Of a DNA stretch of 64,000 nucleotides, positions 11,330 to 24,934 are shown piece by piece. Both the position numbers and the translations under genes were made by a program. Location of the stretch: contig NC_084923.1 in the NCBI RefSeq assembly GCF_958298935.1, positions 30,224,501 to 30,288,500 on the forward strand. The letters are read 5' to 3'. Each line of letters starts with the position of its first letter. Positions within the stretch are counted from its first letter, which is position 1. The notes beneath the pieces are model-generated. The model was not told where the DNA came from. It worked only from the letters and a program-made list of their open reading frames with translations, and did no database searches. The DNA is from Phragmites australis. Its lineage: Eukaryota > Streptophyta > Magnoliopsida > Poales > Poaceae.

Positions 11330-12106
11330 CACATAATGCTCCCTTTGACAAAGATTTCTACTTATGCATAGCTCGTTATGGAAGAAGCCGATGGGAGAAA
11401 GCTTGTGCCTCTTTACTTTAAAGACGCTTCTGCTTTCCATGTAAGCTGTTGAATAATCTTTTCATTTTGAGACATTCTAACTTTTTTAGAAGCTGAAGCG
11501 GAAGTTATGCCGAAAATGCTTGTAAATAAATTGAGGAACTCACTTTCACAGTTCCTACGAATTTTTTTTTTAAATAGCTAGCGGTTGCTTCGTTATATGG
11601 CTTCCTGAGGCCTCAAAAGCGGTAATGCGCCCAAGAAGCTGGAACATAACTAAAAGCTGGATTGGAAAATCCGGATTTCGAGAACAATATACAAAACTAT
11701 ACAAATGCCTAACAGTGAAAGTTTTATTTGCTGTAATTTATTTCTTGAGCATGGTATAGACAAAATTACATTATTAGAACAAATAGATGTCGTAACGTGA
11801 GAAAGAACAGGAAATAAACACAATAATAGTCATTGCGAAGTATCTTTTGTATTGTAAACCCTCTACGCAGAGTTTATTTGCCGATGCGAAGCTTTGATGG
11901 TCGGTATGGGCTTACAATCAATACCTTTGCCCACGGTCCCACGTGAAGTGGACGATCGTGGTGCACAGTTGCTTTAGGAAAATGTCTTCCAATAAAAGGG
12001 ATTATCATATGGTTCTTTCTTGATGGTTACTCCTTCCATGAAACAAGACGGGTGAGAAGAAGAGAGTTGCTTGGAGTTCAAAAATAAGCAGGGAGGAGGA
12101 GAATGG
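11330..12106. other. Unassigned intergenic DNA
   Basis: I see no ORF, RNA gene or recognisable repeat in this AT-rich stretch. It ends with the presumed 5-bp target site AATGG (12102-12106) of the Copia element. Confidence 0.3.
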
Positions 12107-12519
12107 TGTTAGATCTAAATCACCTCCGATCAACATTAAGCACTGACCCTAAGATCAAACACCCTAGAGATAGAACAATACCAGAACTGGGTGATGCCAT
12201 TAGATACCATGATGGCTCGGGGTAGATGGTGATGCGTGCTAGCCAATGCGAGGGAGAGGTTGATGCAGCACGTAGGGCCATCGAGGTGTAGTCATGGTCG
12301 ATGTTGGCGGCAGCTTTCTCTCGGCTGCGATGCCCCTGATGATCGGGTGGATCACATATGTACTTTTGCGGGAGATGACTCCCCTTTATCTTTATAGGCA
12401 CGCATGGAACGGGACCGAAACTATTATTAGTTTGTTGCACAACCGATCATAACGCTAGGTGGCCCACGCCCCCATATCTCTCGGTTCTGTTAGCACATTA
12501 GTCGAGATCAACTCTAACA
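12107..12519 (-). repeat. 3' LTR of the Copia element
   Basis: The 413-bp LTR is bounded TGTTAGA...TCTAACA. A purine tract on the minus strand (AAGGAGGAGAA, plus-strand 12520-12531) abuts it on the right, marking it as the 3' LTR of a minus-strand element. Its middle (TCAACATTAAGCACTG..., GATGGCTCGGGGTAGATGGT) is shared with the LTR at 26086. Confidence 0.8.
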
Positions 12520-12531
12520 TTCTCCTCCTTA
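12520..12531 (-). other. Polypurine tract of the Copia element
   Basis: On the minus strand this reads AAGGAGGAGAA next to the TGTTAGAG start of the LTR, the normal plus-strand priming site. Confidence 0.6.
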
Positions 12532-12643
12532 ATCGTAAGGCTAACGTCACAAGCCACTTTTAACAAAACAACACATCAAAATAATGTGTTACAACAGCTA
12601 ATTAAACGTCACTGAAACCTCAGTATCTATAGTGTATTATTTT

Positions 12644-15626
12644 TTCACACGCGATTTTAATGGAAAAAATCAAGTACGGTTTATATGTGCCCAGAACGTT
12701 TATCACACATAAGAACATCACAGGTGAAATAACAAAAGCAATAATTTAACTTACAATCGTTTAAATTTTACATAAAGACTTCACCTAAACAACTCTATTA
12801 GCTAAACGACGGCAGTGGGACGAAAGCATCGGTGACCAAGCAACTCCACAGGCACCGACTGAAAGATACGCTCCTAGAACACTAGGTCGTCAACTTGAAA
12901 TCATCGAAGTCCACCACTGAGCAGCATATGTATTGTGGGAGATAGCAAGGGTGAGTACATGGAATACTCAGCAAGTGTGGAAAAATAATAATATGTATGC
13001 TTTCAACAAGAGTAGGCTAACCCATGGTTTATTTGCATAAATCCAAGTATAGAAAATAGTAATGTAACTGAAAAGCATTAAGCAGTTATTATGTGAAAGT
13101 AACTCATATGACCCAACAACTAACATCTGAGGCTAACTACCTTGTAACCCATAACCATCTAGTATCACCAGTTCCATAACCATAACTATATATGTAACTA
13201 TAACCATAACCAACTAATCATGTGAGGATCCAAGTCTCTCATAACCGTGAGCACAGCTGATATATCAGATTTTACACTCTGCAGAGGTTATCCAACTTTA
13301 TCCATGAGTCATGATTTCATCACCTGCAATCAGAAGACTAAAGTCTCCATGTTGCAATACCAGCCAAACACTATGCACACTTCTGAGGTGTATTGTCAGG
13401 AGATCACTATGAAACCTTTACAAAGAATCCTCTCAGTATGTGTCACCAACACTCTAGGTTTCACCGTCAGGGTTTACGCGAGTCTAACTCCTACCCAAAA
13501 GCCCCCTCTTGTGTCTTGTGGAATCTATGAATTAATTTCCCTCATCCACGCCTCCATTCTGGCCCACACAATACTTGAAAAACTCTAATTAATTAGCTAA
13601 GCCTACCCATACCAGTCTCGTATTTGGACGGAATTTCTTGGGTTGTCACTCCACGAACCGGTCCTTATTTAGGTCACTTGAGCAAAGACTAAACTAACGG
13701 CATAACCATGGAAAACCATAAACACCCCTTTGCTCAAGGCATAATGTTCCATGTTGTTATACAATTAACAAATTAAATTTCATTGTTTCATATGTTCATT
13801 AGTCAAGTATAAGACACTTTTCAACATTCCCAACAGCAAGGCTAAGCAATTCTACCCAATAGACTTATACCAACCACCACTTAGGCTTCAAGGGATGTAA
13901 ATGAAGAACTAGGTAAGTCCTAACATAGGTGACTACCTATCAAATTGATAAATATTGCATGTAATTTTGTAAAATAAAACATTTAGAAACATAGGTTCAA
14001 GATGATCAAGGACACTTATCTTTTCCTTGCAGCTACTCAGTGTACCCTACCTCTTGGTCTTGATGTTCCTCAAACTGATTCAGGGCGTTGTCGACTAATT
14101 ACACAATTACCAGCAAAGTACACAAACAAACACACTAAGAACAAAGTACCAGAACAAAAGAACAACAATGCAAAACCTATCTAGAAAAATAGAGCTCTGA
14201 GACATGAATCTAATAGCGCAAGAATCGCTGAAAAAGGAGCTAGAACGAAAAAGTTATGAGGCTTCTACTACACAGGGGCTTTTCTAAAAAAGGCCAGGAC
14301 TAAAATCTAATTTATTAAAGGTCCAGGGAGTATTTTTTTGTAAAAATGTAGGACCTAAACTTAGTTATTTGCAAGTCTAGGATGTTTACTACAAAGTTTA
14401 GGACCTAGATATAATTATTGAAACTAACCAAGGGCCTATTTGCGAAACTAAGACTAACTAGGCTCGGTTGGCTTGCGTGGCGCACATGTGGCACCAACAT
14501 GGCTTGCTGACTTGGTTGAGAGCACTGACTGGGTTATGGAGTGACACGTGGTGGCTTCTAACTGGCTACCCAAGGTGTAAGTTAAGATCTAATGCGGACC
14601 ACACGATCTAGATCAGACGACTAAGGAACAAGAGGGCTACCGAAGGGGAAGGACATGGTGGCTCAAGGGCAGCTGCGAACAAAACACGGCGACACATGGC
14701 CAGAAAACACTTCAGATGGCGCTCTAGTGCACGACGAGCAACGGCGAGCGGCAAAATATGGAGAGGAGGCGACAACGAACTCGATTGATGGCTTACCTCG
14801 GGCTATGCGGCTCTGGAGGAGGGTCGGCGATGACAGAGGAGGTGGAGATGCTTGGGATTTCGACGGGAAGATGGCTCCATCGGCTAGGAAATAAAGACGG
14901 CAGCTACACGGGCTTCGTTGGGTGGCGATGGATCTGTTGATCGGCTTAGATGGCACAACTCAGTGCTAGAACGGTGAAACAACAAGCTAGACAAAGGCGG
15001 TGGCTATGACGACGACGGAGGCTAGGTCTTAGCGAGATGGCTCGGGTTTTGGCAACTTCGGGATGAGAACAGGCGAAGAGGACGCAAGGAGGTTTGAGAC
15101 TCTCAACGGTGGCGCGAGACCAACTCGGACACGACAACGGGTTTGAAACTGGCTCAAAGACGACGGTGCAGTGAAGGCGGAAATGGGCGTGGCACCTTCG
15201 GCTGAGCAGGTTGGGGAGCGGGCACGCTGGGCTGCAGAGCTACTGCGGCACAGGCTAAGCAAGCTAGACTCGTGTGGCCCAAGCAGGAGAGAACAGAGGG
15301 AGTGACTAGCTGGCTCGGTCGAAAAGAGAGAGAAGTTGGCTGGGTTAGATTAGGTCTTCTCTTTTTATTCTTTTCCTATTTTCTATTCTATGTCTATTCT
15401 AAAGCAAAGCAAATAAAAAACAAATATCCAAATAAAATCCAAACAAAACCAAATAAACCCTACATGCCTATTTACAACATGAATGCACTCAAACAAATAA
15501 TAATAACCTTATTCAAATTTGAATTTGAATTTAGAAAATAGGCTTTTCTTATTCTAATTATTCAACCTATAATCAAATTTTGGAAAATTTTAGAAATTTG
15601 CAAAATTTGAAAATCAGGGTGTGACA
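12644..15626 (-). repeat. 3' LTR of the nested chromovirus-like element
   Basis: It aligns over its length with 18333-21331. For example, 13021-13080 differs from 18715-18774 at 2 of 60 bases. On the minus strand it begins TGTCACACCCTGATTTTC at 15626. Its far end is mutated (TTCACACGCG in place of TGTCACATCC). Small open frames inside are not conserved between the copies. Confidence 0.85.
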
Positions 15627-15644
15627 AATCTACCCCCTTAAAGG
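15627..15644 (-). other. Polypurine tract of the nested chromovirus-like element
   Basis: On the minus strand CCTTTAAGGGGGTAGATT abuts the LTR start TGTCACACC. It marks the left LTR as the 3' LTR. Confidence 0.65.
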
Positions 15645-16259
15645 AATCTCGCCCTCGCGATTCGAAAAGATCAGAGAAGAGGTAAGGGAACTTGGTCTTC
15701 AAATTTTCTTCTCGCTTTCCAAATCGTTTTTTCTTCTTCTGGATGGTGACCTTATTGCAGTGATGTTCTTTGATCACTTCGCTTTTGATGGCTTTCTCAT
15801 CTGTCTCATTTGATTGATTTCTTTGAGTATGTAAGATTTTTCCCAAATATTCCATTCTTCGTATCCTCAACGGTTGTAGCTATCTCTGATGTACTGCTTT
15901 GATCTTTTGGCAAGTATCACACCGAGTCGCATATTATACAACATTCTCTTCATTCCATACCACCGACAGCGATCCTTGAGATCCTGATACATCTTTGTAC
16001 TTCTTGACTATCTCCTGAGATTCCGTAACTTTAGCACTCCTGATAATTCCTTCATCTTTAGTAATCTTCTCATCTATTAATTGACCTTGGCAGACCTTCT
16101 TATCCTTGAAGATGTAATAAGGCCTATCTTAATTATGAGGAAAGTGTACTTGTTCTTATCAACTACTTTGTGATCTGAGTGCAGCTTCTATGTTCTGTCC
16201 TTCCTTTAGCACACCTTAATTACTCCATTATTCTTGCTTACTAGCCATTTCCAATATCT

Positions 16260-16560
16260 ATCTTTGGGTTCCTGAACCAAGAGATTGGCTAGAAAGTCTA
16301 CTCCCCTTAATTTAAGACTCACTCTACGACACATATATTGTGCCTTCAGTTCTCCTCAAGGAGAGCTAACAAGCATAGGTTGTTTCATCATAACCATAGG
16401 CAAACCATGCTTCGCAACATATTGAGTAGTTTTGAAAGAATGTGAAGCTCCAGAGTCCAATAAAACTGATGCAGGCTGGGAGTTGATAAGGAACATATCA
16501 TACACTATGTCCTGAGCATCTTGAGCTTCTTCCGCGGTGACATGGTTGACCTTCCCACAG
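16260..16560 (-). pseudogene. Retroviral-type aspartic protease remnant
   Basis: Read on the minus strand the frame gives FLINSQPASVLLDSGASHSF followed by KTTQYVAKHGLPM, then LKLRGVDFLANLLVQEPKD. DSGASHSF is the active-site block of RVP_2 proteases in chromoviruses. A stop falls after MLVSSP. The expected RT does not follow: sequence decays to the polypurine tract at 15644. Confidence 0.65.
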
Positions 16561-16628
16561 ACAAAGTTCAGCTGCCCATGATGGTTCTGAGCGGGGGTAT
16601 GATTTCCATTACGTGCTTGGCGTTGAAA

Positions 16629-17674
16629 CTAAGTAGGCTTTGTAGTGTTGATGTTGATGTTGACTAGACCTGGATACTTCTTAGGACACATATTCACATA
16701 ATGTACATAATGTCCTTCTTCTCCAAAATGGAAACATCCTTTGCTTGGGGCGGGAGTAGCTAGGCTGTCCTTGACTTGAGGAGTAGCTAGTGGAGTTGAA
16801 CGAGGTGTCTGATACTTGGGGTGCTGAATAGGTGTTTGAGGTTGAGTCGTATACTGGTTGTTGGAACGGAACATAGGATCTTGCTGAGGTGTTTGAGTTG
16901 CCACACGGGGATGTGTGTTGCTTCCTTGTTCCTGAAATGACATCTTCCTCTTCTTCTCATCTAGCTGATAGCGCTTGTATTCTACCACTAGAGCTTTGTT
17001 CACCATGGCTTAGAAATTGATGAATTCTTGAGGAAGTAGAGCATGCTCAATGGCATTATTAAGACCTTCCAAAAAGCGTTCCTGCTTCTTCTCATCCGTG
17101 TCTACTTCGCCTGGTGCATACCTAGACAACTAAGTAAACTTGGCCACATATTCTCTTACTGTCATTGATCCTTACTTTAGGCTCATGAATTCTTTCTTCT
17201 TCAGACAAATGTCTCCTAATGACACATGGTGAGTGCAGAAACTAGTTTTGAACTCCATCCAGGTGCTAGCTGATGGGTTTTCATGCGCGACACAATATGC
17301 TTTCCACCAGTCCAAAGCTTGACCATGAGTTGGTGCGAAGCATAGAGAACCATCTCTCTGTCAGTGCACTATGCAACCTGTAGCTTCTTTTCTATATCCT
17401 TCAGCCAATCATTTGCATTCAAAGGCTCCACTGCATAACTGAAAACCAGGGGCTGAGTTCTCTTAAATTCTCTAAGTCTTGATGGCTGATGGGTTGGTGG
17501 AGGAACATAAGTTGATAGCTGATGCTGCACCATGGTTTAAGCTAAGGCTTGCAAGATCTGAGTTTGCATAGCCATCTATTGTTCCAAGATCATTGGAGAT
17601 GGTGGGGGTGGATTCTAGATGTTGTTGTCATTGTCCTCATAGTTGCCACTGATGTTCCTTCTTATGTTAACCAT
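16629..17674 (-). pseudogene. gag of the nested chromovirus-like element
   Basis: A likely start MVNIRRNISGNYEDNDNN lies at 17674 on the minus strand. The gag core follows in broken frames (PLNANDWLKDIEKKLQV, SLKxGSMTVREYVAKFT with a stop at x, RYAPGEVDTDEKKQERFLEG). The open part 17006-16629 ends with a CCHC-like knuckle whose spacing is altered (CFHFGEEGHYVHYVNMCPKK; one Cys is replaced by Phe). At least four in-frame stops are visible. Confidence 0.7.
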
Positions 17675-18315
17675 CTTCGGGGTTGGAAAGAGAGAGATAG
17701 AAATAGATAAGCAAGATTGGAAAGGATTTAACTAAGGGAAAACCCAACTATATTAAATTATATAGATATTTAAGATGCGACTGTAGATAAGGTGCCAAAA
17801 CATTCCACAGCACACATCAACACTCAAACAAAAGATCCAAATCACACACTTAGCACCATAACAATTCTCACACTATCATTAATAACCATAGTGACTGCAT
17901 CGAACATTCTATTCTAACGTTTCTGAAGAACAAGGAAAATCCTCTTATGACTCGAAAACTAAAACCGGGAGAAACGCGGATGTATATCTTCATGTCTTCA
18001 GTATTGTGGTAGATGATTCTTCCTTGTAGCGAAGGGTCTTCAGCTTCATCATCAGAATCTTCATACGAGGTACAAGTGTCAAGTGAGATCTTCAGGTGCA
18101 TCCTTCCCAACGAAGTAACGGGGATAGTTTAACAACTAAATTTTTTAAAAGAGGAGCATTGAAAATTCATTTTGCTCAATAGATTGGAGTAGGTAAGTGG
18201 AGAGAGAAATTGAGAGGTTAGAAAAAGCACGAGGACAGATTTTTCAAAATAGGCTTTTAAAATATGACCTTATGGCACTCCATTCTATCTAGGCTTGCGG
18301 TCCTACAGTCAGTAT

Positions 18316-18328
18316 GGCTCTAATACCA
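18316..18328 (-). other. Primer-binding site (initiator Met-tRNA type)
   Basis: On the minus strand TGGTATTAGAGCC matches the TGGTATCAGAGC site complementary to initiator Met-tRNA, four bases past the end of the right LTR. This fixes the right LTR as the 5' LTR. Confidence 0.75.
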
Positions 18329-18332
18329 CCTC

Positions 18333-21331
18333 TGTCACATCCAGTTTTAATGGACAAAACCAAGTACGGCTTATGTCTGCCTGGGAAGTTTTATCACACA
18401 TAAGGACATCACAGGTGAAATCACAAAAGCAATACATTAACTTACAACCGTTTAATTTTTACGTAAAGACTTCACCTAAACAACTCTATTAGCTAAACGA
18501 CAGCAGTGAGACGAAAGCATCAGTGACCAAGCAACTCCACAGGCACCGGTCGGTAGACACGCTCCTAGGACACCAGGTCGTCATCTTTAAAATCATCGAA
18601 GTCCTCCACTGAGCAGCATATGTATTATGGGAAATAGCAAGGGTGAGTACATGAAGTATTCAACAAGTGTGGAAAAATAATGATATGTAGGCTTTCAATA
18701 AGAATAGGCTAACCCATGGTTTATTTGCATAAATGCAAGTATAAAAAATAGTAATGTAACTGAAAAGCATTAAGCAGTTATTATGTGAAAGTAACCCATA
18801 TGACCCAATAACTAACATCCGAGGCTATCCACCTTGTAACCCATAACCATCTAGTATCACCAGTTCTATAACCATAATCATATCTGTAACCATAATCATA
18901 ACCAACTAATCATGTGAGGATCCAAGTCTTTCATGACTGTGAGTACAACTGATATATCAGATTTTACACTCTGCATAGGTTGTCCAACTTTATCCATGAG
19001 TTATGATTTCATCACCTGCAATCAGAAGACTAAAGTCTCCATGTTGCAATACCAACCAAGCACTATACGCACTTCCCAAGTGTGTTGCCAGGAGATCACT
19101 TCGAAGCCTTTACAATGAATCCTCCCAGTATGTGTCACCAACACTCCAGATTTCACCGCCAGGCTTTACGCGAGTCTAACGCCTACTCAGAAGCCCCCTC
19201 TTATGTCTTGTGTAATCTGGGAATTAACTTCCCTCATCCACGCCTCCATTCTAAACCACAAAGTATTAGAAAAACTCTAATTAATTAGCTAAGTCTACCC
19301 ATACCAGTCTCGTATTTGGACAGAATTTCTTGGGTTGTCACTCCACGAACCAGTCCTTATTTAGGTCACTTAAGCAAAGACTAAACTAACAGCATAACCA
19401 TGGCAAACCATAAACACCCCTTTGCTCAAGGCATAATGTTCCATGTTGTTATACAATTAACAAATTAAATTTCATTGTTTCATATGTTCATTAGTCAAGT
19501 ATAAGACACTTCCCAATATTCCCAACAGCATGGCTAAGCAATTCTACCCAAAAGACTTATACCAACCACAACAAAGGCTTCAAGGGATGTAAAGGAAGAA
19601 CTAGGTAAACCCTAACATAGGTGACTACCCATCAAATTGATAGATATTGCATGCAATTTTGTAAAACAAAACATTTAGAAAACAGAGGTTCAAAATGATC
19701 AACGACACTTGCCTTCTCCTTGTAGCTACTCAGTGTGCCCTACCTCTTGGTCTCGATGTTCTTTAACCGATTCGGGATGTTGTTGACTAATCGCACAATT
19801 ACCGACAAAGCACATAAACAAAAACACTAAGAAAAGAGTACACAACGAAGTAACAATAATACAAAATCTATCTAGAAAGATAGAGCTCTAAGACACGAAT
19901 CTAATGGCGCAAGAATCGCTGAGAAAGGAGCTAGAACAAAAAAGATATGAGGCTTCTACTAAACAGGGGCTTTTTTTAAAAAAAAAGTCAGGGCTAAAAT
20001 CTAATTTATTAAAGGTCCAGGGAGTTTTTTTGTAAAAAGGTAGGACCTAAACTTAATTATTAGCAATTCTAAGGTGTTTACTGTAAAATTTAGGATCTAG
20101 ATATAATTATTTAAACTAACCAGGGGCCTATTTACAAAACTAAGACTAACTAGGCTCGGTTGGCTTGCGTGGTGCACACATGGCACCAACGTGGCTTGCT
20201 GACTTGGCTGAGAGTGCTGACTGGGTTATGGAGTGACATGTGGCGGCTTCTAACCGGCTACCCAAGGGGTAAGTTAAGATCTAATCCGGACCGCACAATC
20301 TAGATCGGATGACTGAGGAACAAGAGGGCTGCCAAAGGGGATCGACATGGTGGCTCAAGGGTGGTGGCGAACAAAACACGACGGTGCATGGCCGGAAAAC
20401 ACGTCGAACAGTGCTCCGGTGCACAGGAAGCTACAACAAGTGGCAGAATATGGAGAGGAGGCGATGGCGAACTCGATTGATGCCTTACCTTAGGCGATGT
20501 GGCTTGGGAGGAGGGTTAACGACGATGGAGGAGTCGGAGGTGCTCAGGATTTTGACGGGAAGATGGCTTTAGCGGCCAGGAAACAAAGACAGCGACTGCA
20601 AGGACTTCAGTGGGTGGCAACGGATCTTTTGATTGGCTCGAATGACACAACTCAGTGCTAGAACGGCACGGCGACGAGCTAGACTAAGGCAGCAGCTATG
20701 GTGGCAGCGGCGGCTAGGTCTCGGCGAGATGGCTCGGGTTTCGGCAACTTCGGGACATGATGAGAACGGGGAGGGGGGTCTCGATTTATATAGGAGGGCA
20801 GAGAGGACACAGGTAGGCTCGAGACTCTCACTGGCGGTGCGAGACCAACTTGGACATGACAGCAGGTCTGAAATCGACTCAGAGATGATGGTGCGGTGAA
20901 GGCAGAAACGGACGCGGTGCCTTCTGTAGAGCGGGCTGGCGAGCGAGCGCGTTGTGCTAAGGAGCTGCTGCGGTGCAGGCTGAGCAAGTTGGGCCGGCGT
21001 CGCCCAAGCGGGAGAGAATGGAGGGAGTGGCTGGCTAGCTCAGCCAAAAAGAGAGAGGTTCAGCTGGGTTAGATTAGGTCTTCTCTTTTTATTCTTTTCG
21101 TATTTTCTATTCTATGTCTATTCTAAAGCAAAGTCAAATAAAATCCAAACAAAACCAAATAAATCCTACATGCCTTTTTATAACATGAATGCACTCAAAC
21201 AAATAATAATAATCTTATTCAAATTTGAATTTGAATTTAGAAAATAGGCTTTTCCTATTCTAATTATTCAACCTATAATCGAATATTGGAAAATTTTAGA
21301 AATTTGTAAATTTGAAAATCACGATGTGACA
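18333..21331 (-). repeat. 5' LTR of the nested chromovirus-like element
   Basis: The 2,999-bp LTR is bounded TGTCACATCC on the left and GATGTGACA on the right of the plus strand. It is homologous throughout to 12644-15626. AT-rich tracts and a GC-rich block around 20300-21050 are shared by both copies and contain no conserved gene. Confidence 0.85.
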
Positions 21332-24060
21332 AATTTCATCTCGAAATGAAATTTTTGTTATGCTTAATGGGAGATGGTTTGCTTTATGATCCTCTTATCC
21401 AGAATCATAGGCTTTCTAATAACCCCATGCCGGCAACATGATCATAAAAGATATTGGGGTGGTAAGCCTTTAGTGAGCGGATCTGTAAGCATTGACTTAG
21501 TACTTATATGCTCGACACTGATTGTTTGATCTTGGATTCTATCTTTTACAATATGATACTTAATGTTGATGTGTTTGGTAGCACCACTCGACTATCAATC
21601 TTTGAGTATAACATAAATGGTTTTGTAATGCTATCTATCAATCTTAATTCCGAGATAACATAAGTTCTTTAATCATACAGCATGTTCGGTAGCCTCACAA
21701 CATTCTACAAACTTAGTTTGCATCGTAGACGATGTTGTAAGTGTCTATTTGGAGCTTTTCTACGAGATAGCTCCTCTAGCGAGGGTGAAGATATAACATG
21801 TCATAGATTTCTTAGTATCCACACACCTCGCAAAGTCTGTATCTAAACAACCAACAACTTTAAGGTTATCAGATTTTCTAAATATGAGCATGTAGTGCTT
21901 AGTGCCTTGTGTGAATAGAGAAGGACATTGTTAATGGCTTTTCAGTGATCTAGTCCTGGATTTAACTGATATATACCAAGCATCCTAATTATGAGAACTA
22001 TAAACGAGGTGCGTACATAAAGCTTCTGACAGCCGAAGCATAAGGAACCGACTTTATCCGATTAGTTTCGTAATGGTTCCTTAGACATTGTATATTAAAA
22101 TATCCCAAACTTATTATCCTTGACAATAGGAGCAGGTGAGGCACAACACTTATGCATATTGTATTTCTTCAGCACTCTATCCATGTATACCTTTGGACCT
22201 ATCTCGGTGAATACAAAGAACATAAAAGCTTCACCGAGATCCTTTTTATGACTAAGATGGTGAAATTTCCATTTTTTAAATTTTACTTAAATGTAGTTGT
22301 CAATTTCCTTATGATTTGAACCAAAACGCCATAATAGTTCCAAAAGAATCCTTAGTTGAGCTTAATTATGGTCAATCTCTTCTCTTTGAGCTTTGCTTTG
22401 AATCTTTCGATGTTCCCTTAGAGTCACGCTTTATTTTGTAGGCCTATTTTACATCCTACTGTTTTAGCTCTATCGGGAATTTCTACTAAGTCTCATTCAT
22501 CGTTATCACTTATAGACTTTAATTGATCCTTTACGTCATTAAACCACTCAGGTGAATGTTTTTCGTACAAGTTGGGATCTTCTGGGACTACTGGGGCTAA
22601 ACGTTATGTGTTTCATTATGAATTTCAGAAACCTCAATAGCTCCCCCTCAATCTATGCAATGGTTATAGTCAGAGGAGTCTAAAGAGTAGAGAATCTTTT
22701 CATTAATAAGACACTCTATTCTCCCTGTCGAATCGTAACCTAAAAGACATCGCCACAGCTTTGAATAAGTCTCATTATTCACATCACAGACATTCAGAGA
22801 TAACAAGAATTCATTCAGAGGAAGCAAAACAAATAATTTCCGAATTTAAACTTAATGATACTTATTGTCTCTGAAATCATATTAATAACCATAATCGTCC
22901 AACGAAGAAACTAAAATAAGATTCCTCCTAATGGAAGGAACATGAAAACAATATCAAGATGAAGAATGAAACCGCTATCTAATACTAATAGAAGTGATCT
23001 TATGGTTTCAACTTCAGCTTTCTTTTGTTGGCGATTTTAAGACTTTGCTCCCCTTTCTTAGGGTTCTCACGGTATAAAATGCTTGTAACGAGTTAACAAC
23101 ATGCACAATGACACCTGAGTCCATTCAACATGTAATAAGAGAGAAATTAACATAAGAAGATTCATTAGTAAACGTCATTACGTAATTACCCTTTCTTGCA
23201 AGCCACTTCAAGAAACCAGCGTAGTCTCTTTGGTAATGTCCTTTCTTGTGGTAGAAGTGGCATCCATCATCCTTAGTTTTTTCAGTGTCAGGAGTAAAAC
23301 GAAGGTGCCTTGGGTGCTATCTGCACTGCCTTGTTAGGCTTATAGGAGAAATGCAACTTCTTCTTAGATTTACATTCCCCTTGAAATTTCCTCTTGCTAC
23401 GGTCGTTAACGTGATGCACATAATCCTTATTTTCAGCCATCAGCCTCTCCTCCTCTTGGACACACATCACAATCAAATCGCTCATGGTCCACTTCTCCTT
23501 CTAAGTGTTGTAGTTGATCTTAAATGGAGTAAACTAAGGAGGTAGAGAGGTCATAATGAAATGAACAAGAAATCCCTCAGAAATCTCTATGTCCATGCCC
23601 TTGAGCTTGCTAGCCATATCAGACATCATCATAATATGCTCTCTTATGCTGTCGAACCCATCACACTTAGTGCTCAAAAGTCTATGAATGAGCGTATTGG
23701 CATAAACCTTGGAGGTGCCTTTGAATTACTCCTCCACAGACGTCAAGTACTTCTTAGAAGTATCAGAGTCAAGGATTCCTCCCCTTATCCTAACTGAGAT
23801 AGAGTTTTTCATAACCATTAGAGACAAACGCTTCGACCGCTGCCACTTCTTAGCAATTGCATCATAATTTTTCTTTAATTCATCATGATTCTCTATGCCA
23901 ACGGCAGGAGCAGTGTGAGCATCAACCCTTAGTATGTAATCAAGGTCCAGAACGCTAAGGACAACTGTTACTTTAGCTTTCCAAACAGGAGCATTGTTCC
24001 GAGTGAGCTATTCAATACCGTCACTGTGGCGGCAATAGTGAAAGCTTTAAGAGCTGAAAG
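21332..24060 (-). pseudogene. Copia gag-pol remnant
   Basis: On the minus strand, gag starts near 23500-23280 (MSDLIVMCVQEEERLMAENK) and runs to a ruined zinc knuckle, CHFYHKKGHYQRDYAGFLKW (23272-23203), where two Cys of the CCHC box read Tyr. Then come pre-integrase-like pieces (IECLINEKILYSLDSSDYN), the start of RT (FKIKRDSKG-type), RT late motifs (VYMDRVLKKYNMHKCCASPA) and the pol C-terminus (VEHISTKSMLTDPLTKGLPP, 21550-21450). The integrase core is not recognisable and many stops and frameshifts are present. Confidence 0.75.
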
Positions 24061-24859
24061 GAAAAATTGGACCATATTAGAACATTATCATGAAGAATTA
24101 TGTGCACGACAATAACCCTATATTGGTCTGATTAAAATCATGCAAAAACCAATTCCAATCTGGATCATCGTTGGGTAGAAAATAGAAAAGAATTTAATAA
24201 ATACATAAATATCACATGATTACATAATGATATAAATACATAATTTTAGAGAAACATTTGTAATTTTTGGTGCATAAAATGTCATCATTTGAGCCACATT
24301 AGTGAATTAAACTAGTGCGTAAAAGAAAAATATTGAGTTCACTTGAAAAAATCACTTTACAGAAATAATCTTAAATTTTTTGCTACATTAACCATTATTT
24401 ATTTGGATCATAATCATTAATAAATCCAATTCATAAAAGAAAAGACATTAGAAATCACTGGAAAATTCACAAAAATGGAGAAAAAAACCCAAACTTGTTA
24501 AAATTGGCCCAGCTAGCCTTAGCCCACGCGGGCGCGCATGTTTGGCACAACAGTGGGACGACGATCACCAGCTCATCGGCCCATTCCATCATTTCCCCGC
24601 GTGCGCTCGGCCCGAGAAAGCCCATGAGCTCATCACCAGCTCGACCTTTCAATCACGGCCGCGGCTTGCGTGCAACCTAGATGGCACGACACAAGCCCAA
24701 ATCAGCATAGGGAGAAACGTTTGCCGTCAAATCTGATCTGACGGTTCCCCGTTGAGATAGACTGGAAAAAAAAGGTGCTCGCTTCCCCGGGAACCCTAAC
24801 CATGCACCCATTCTCTCCCATGCACTCCCAAAAAAATCATGGCCAAGTGGCGGTGCCAT

Positions 24860-24860
<1 letters not shown>

Positions 24861-24934
<74 letters not shown>
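24861..24934. repeat. AG microsatellite
   Basis: A pure (AG)n run spans about 24865-24916 and is followed by four AGACAG-type units. Serine/leucine-rich open frames across it are artefacts of the repeat. Confidence 0.95.

Larger units (their letters stand above)
12644..21331 (-). mobile_element. Chromovirus-like Gypsy element with 3-kb LTRs, internally deleted
   Basis: Two homologous LTRs of about 3 kb (12644-15626 and 18333-21331) flank only 2.7 kb of internal DNA. On the minus strand this holds a primer site, a broken gag and a protease remnant, but no RT, RNase H or integrase that I can read. It sits inside the Copia element: Copia sequence resumes at 21332. Flanking 5-mers ATTTT and AATTT match at four of five. 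Long LTRs starting TGTCACACCC and a Met-tRNA primer site are typical of chromovirus (Del/Tekay-like) elements; the lineage is inferred. Confidence 0.8.

Noticed and set aside
16629..17006. Independent host gene with a zinc finger
   Set aside because: The CCHC-like end and the position between primer site and protease mark it as retrotransposon gag.
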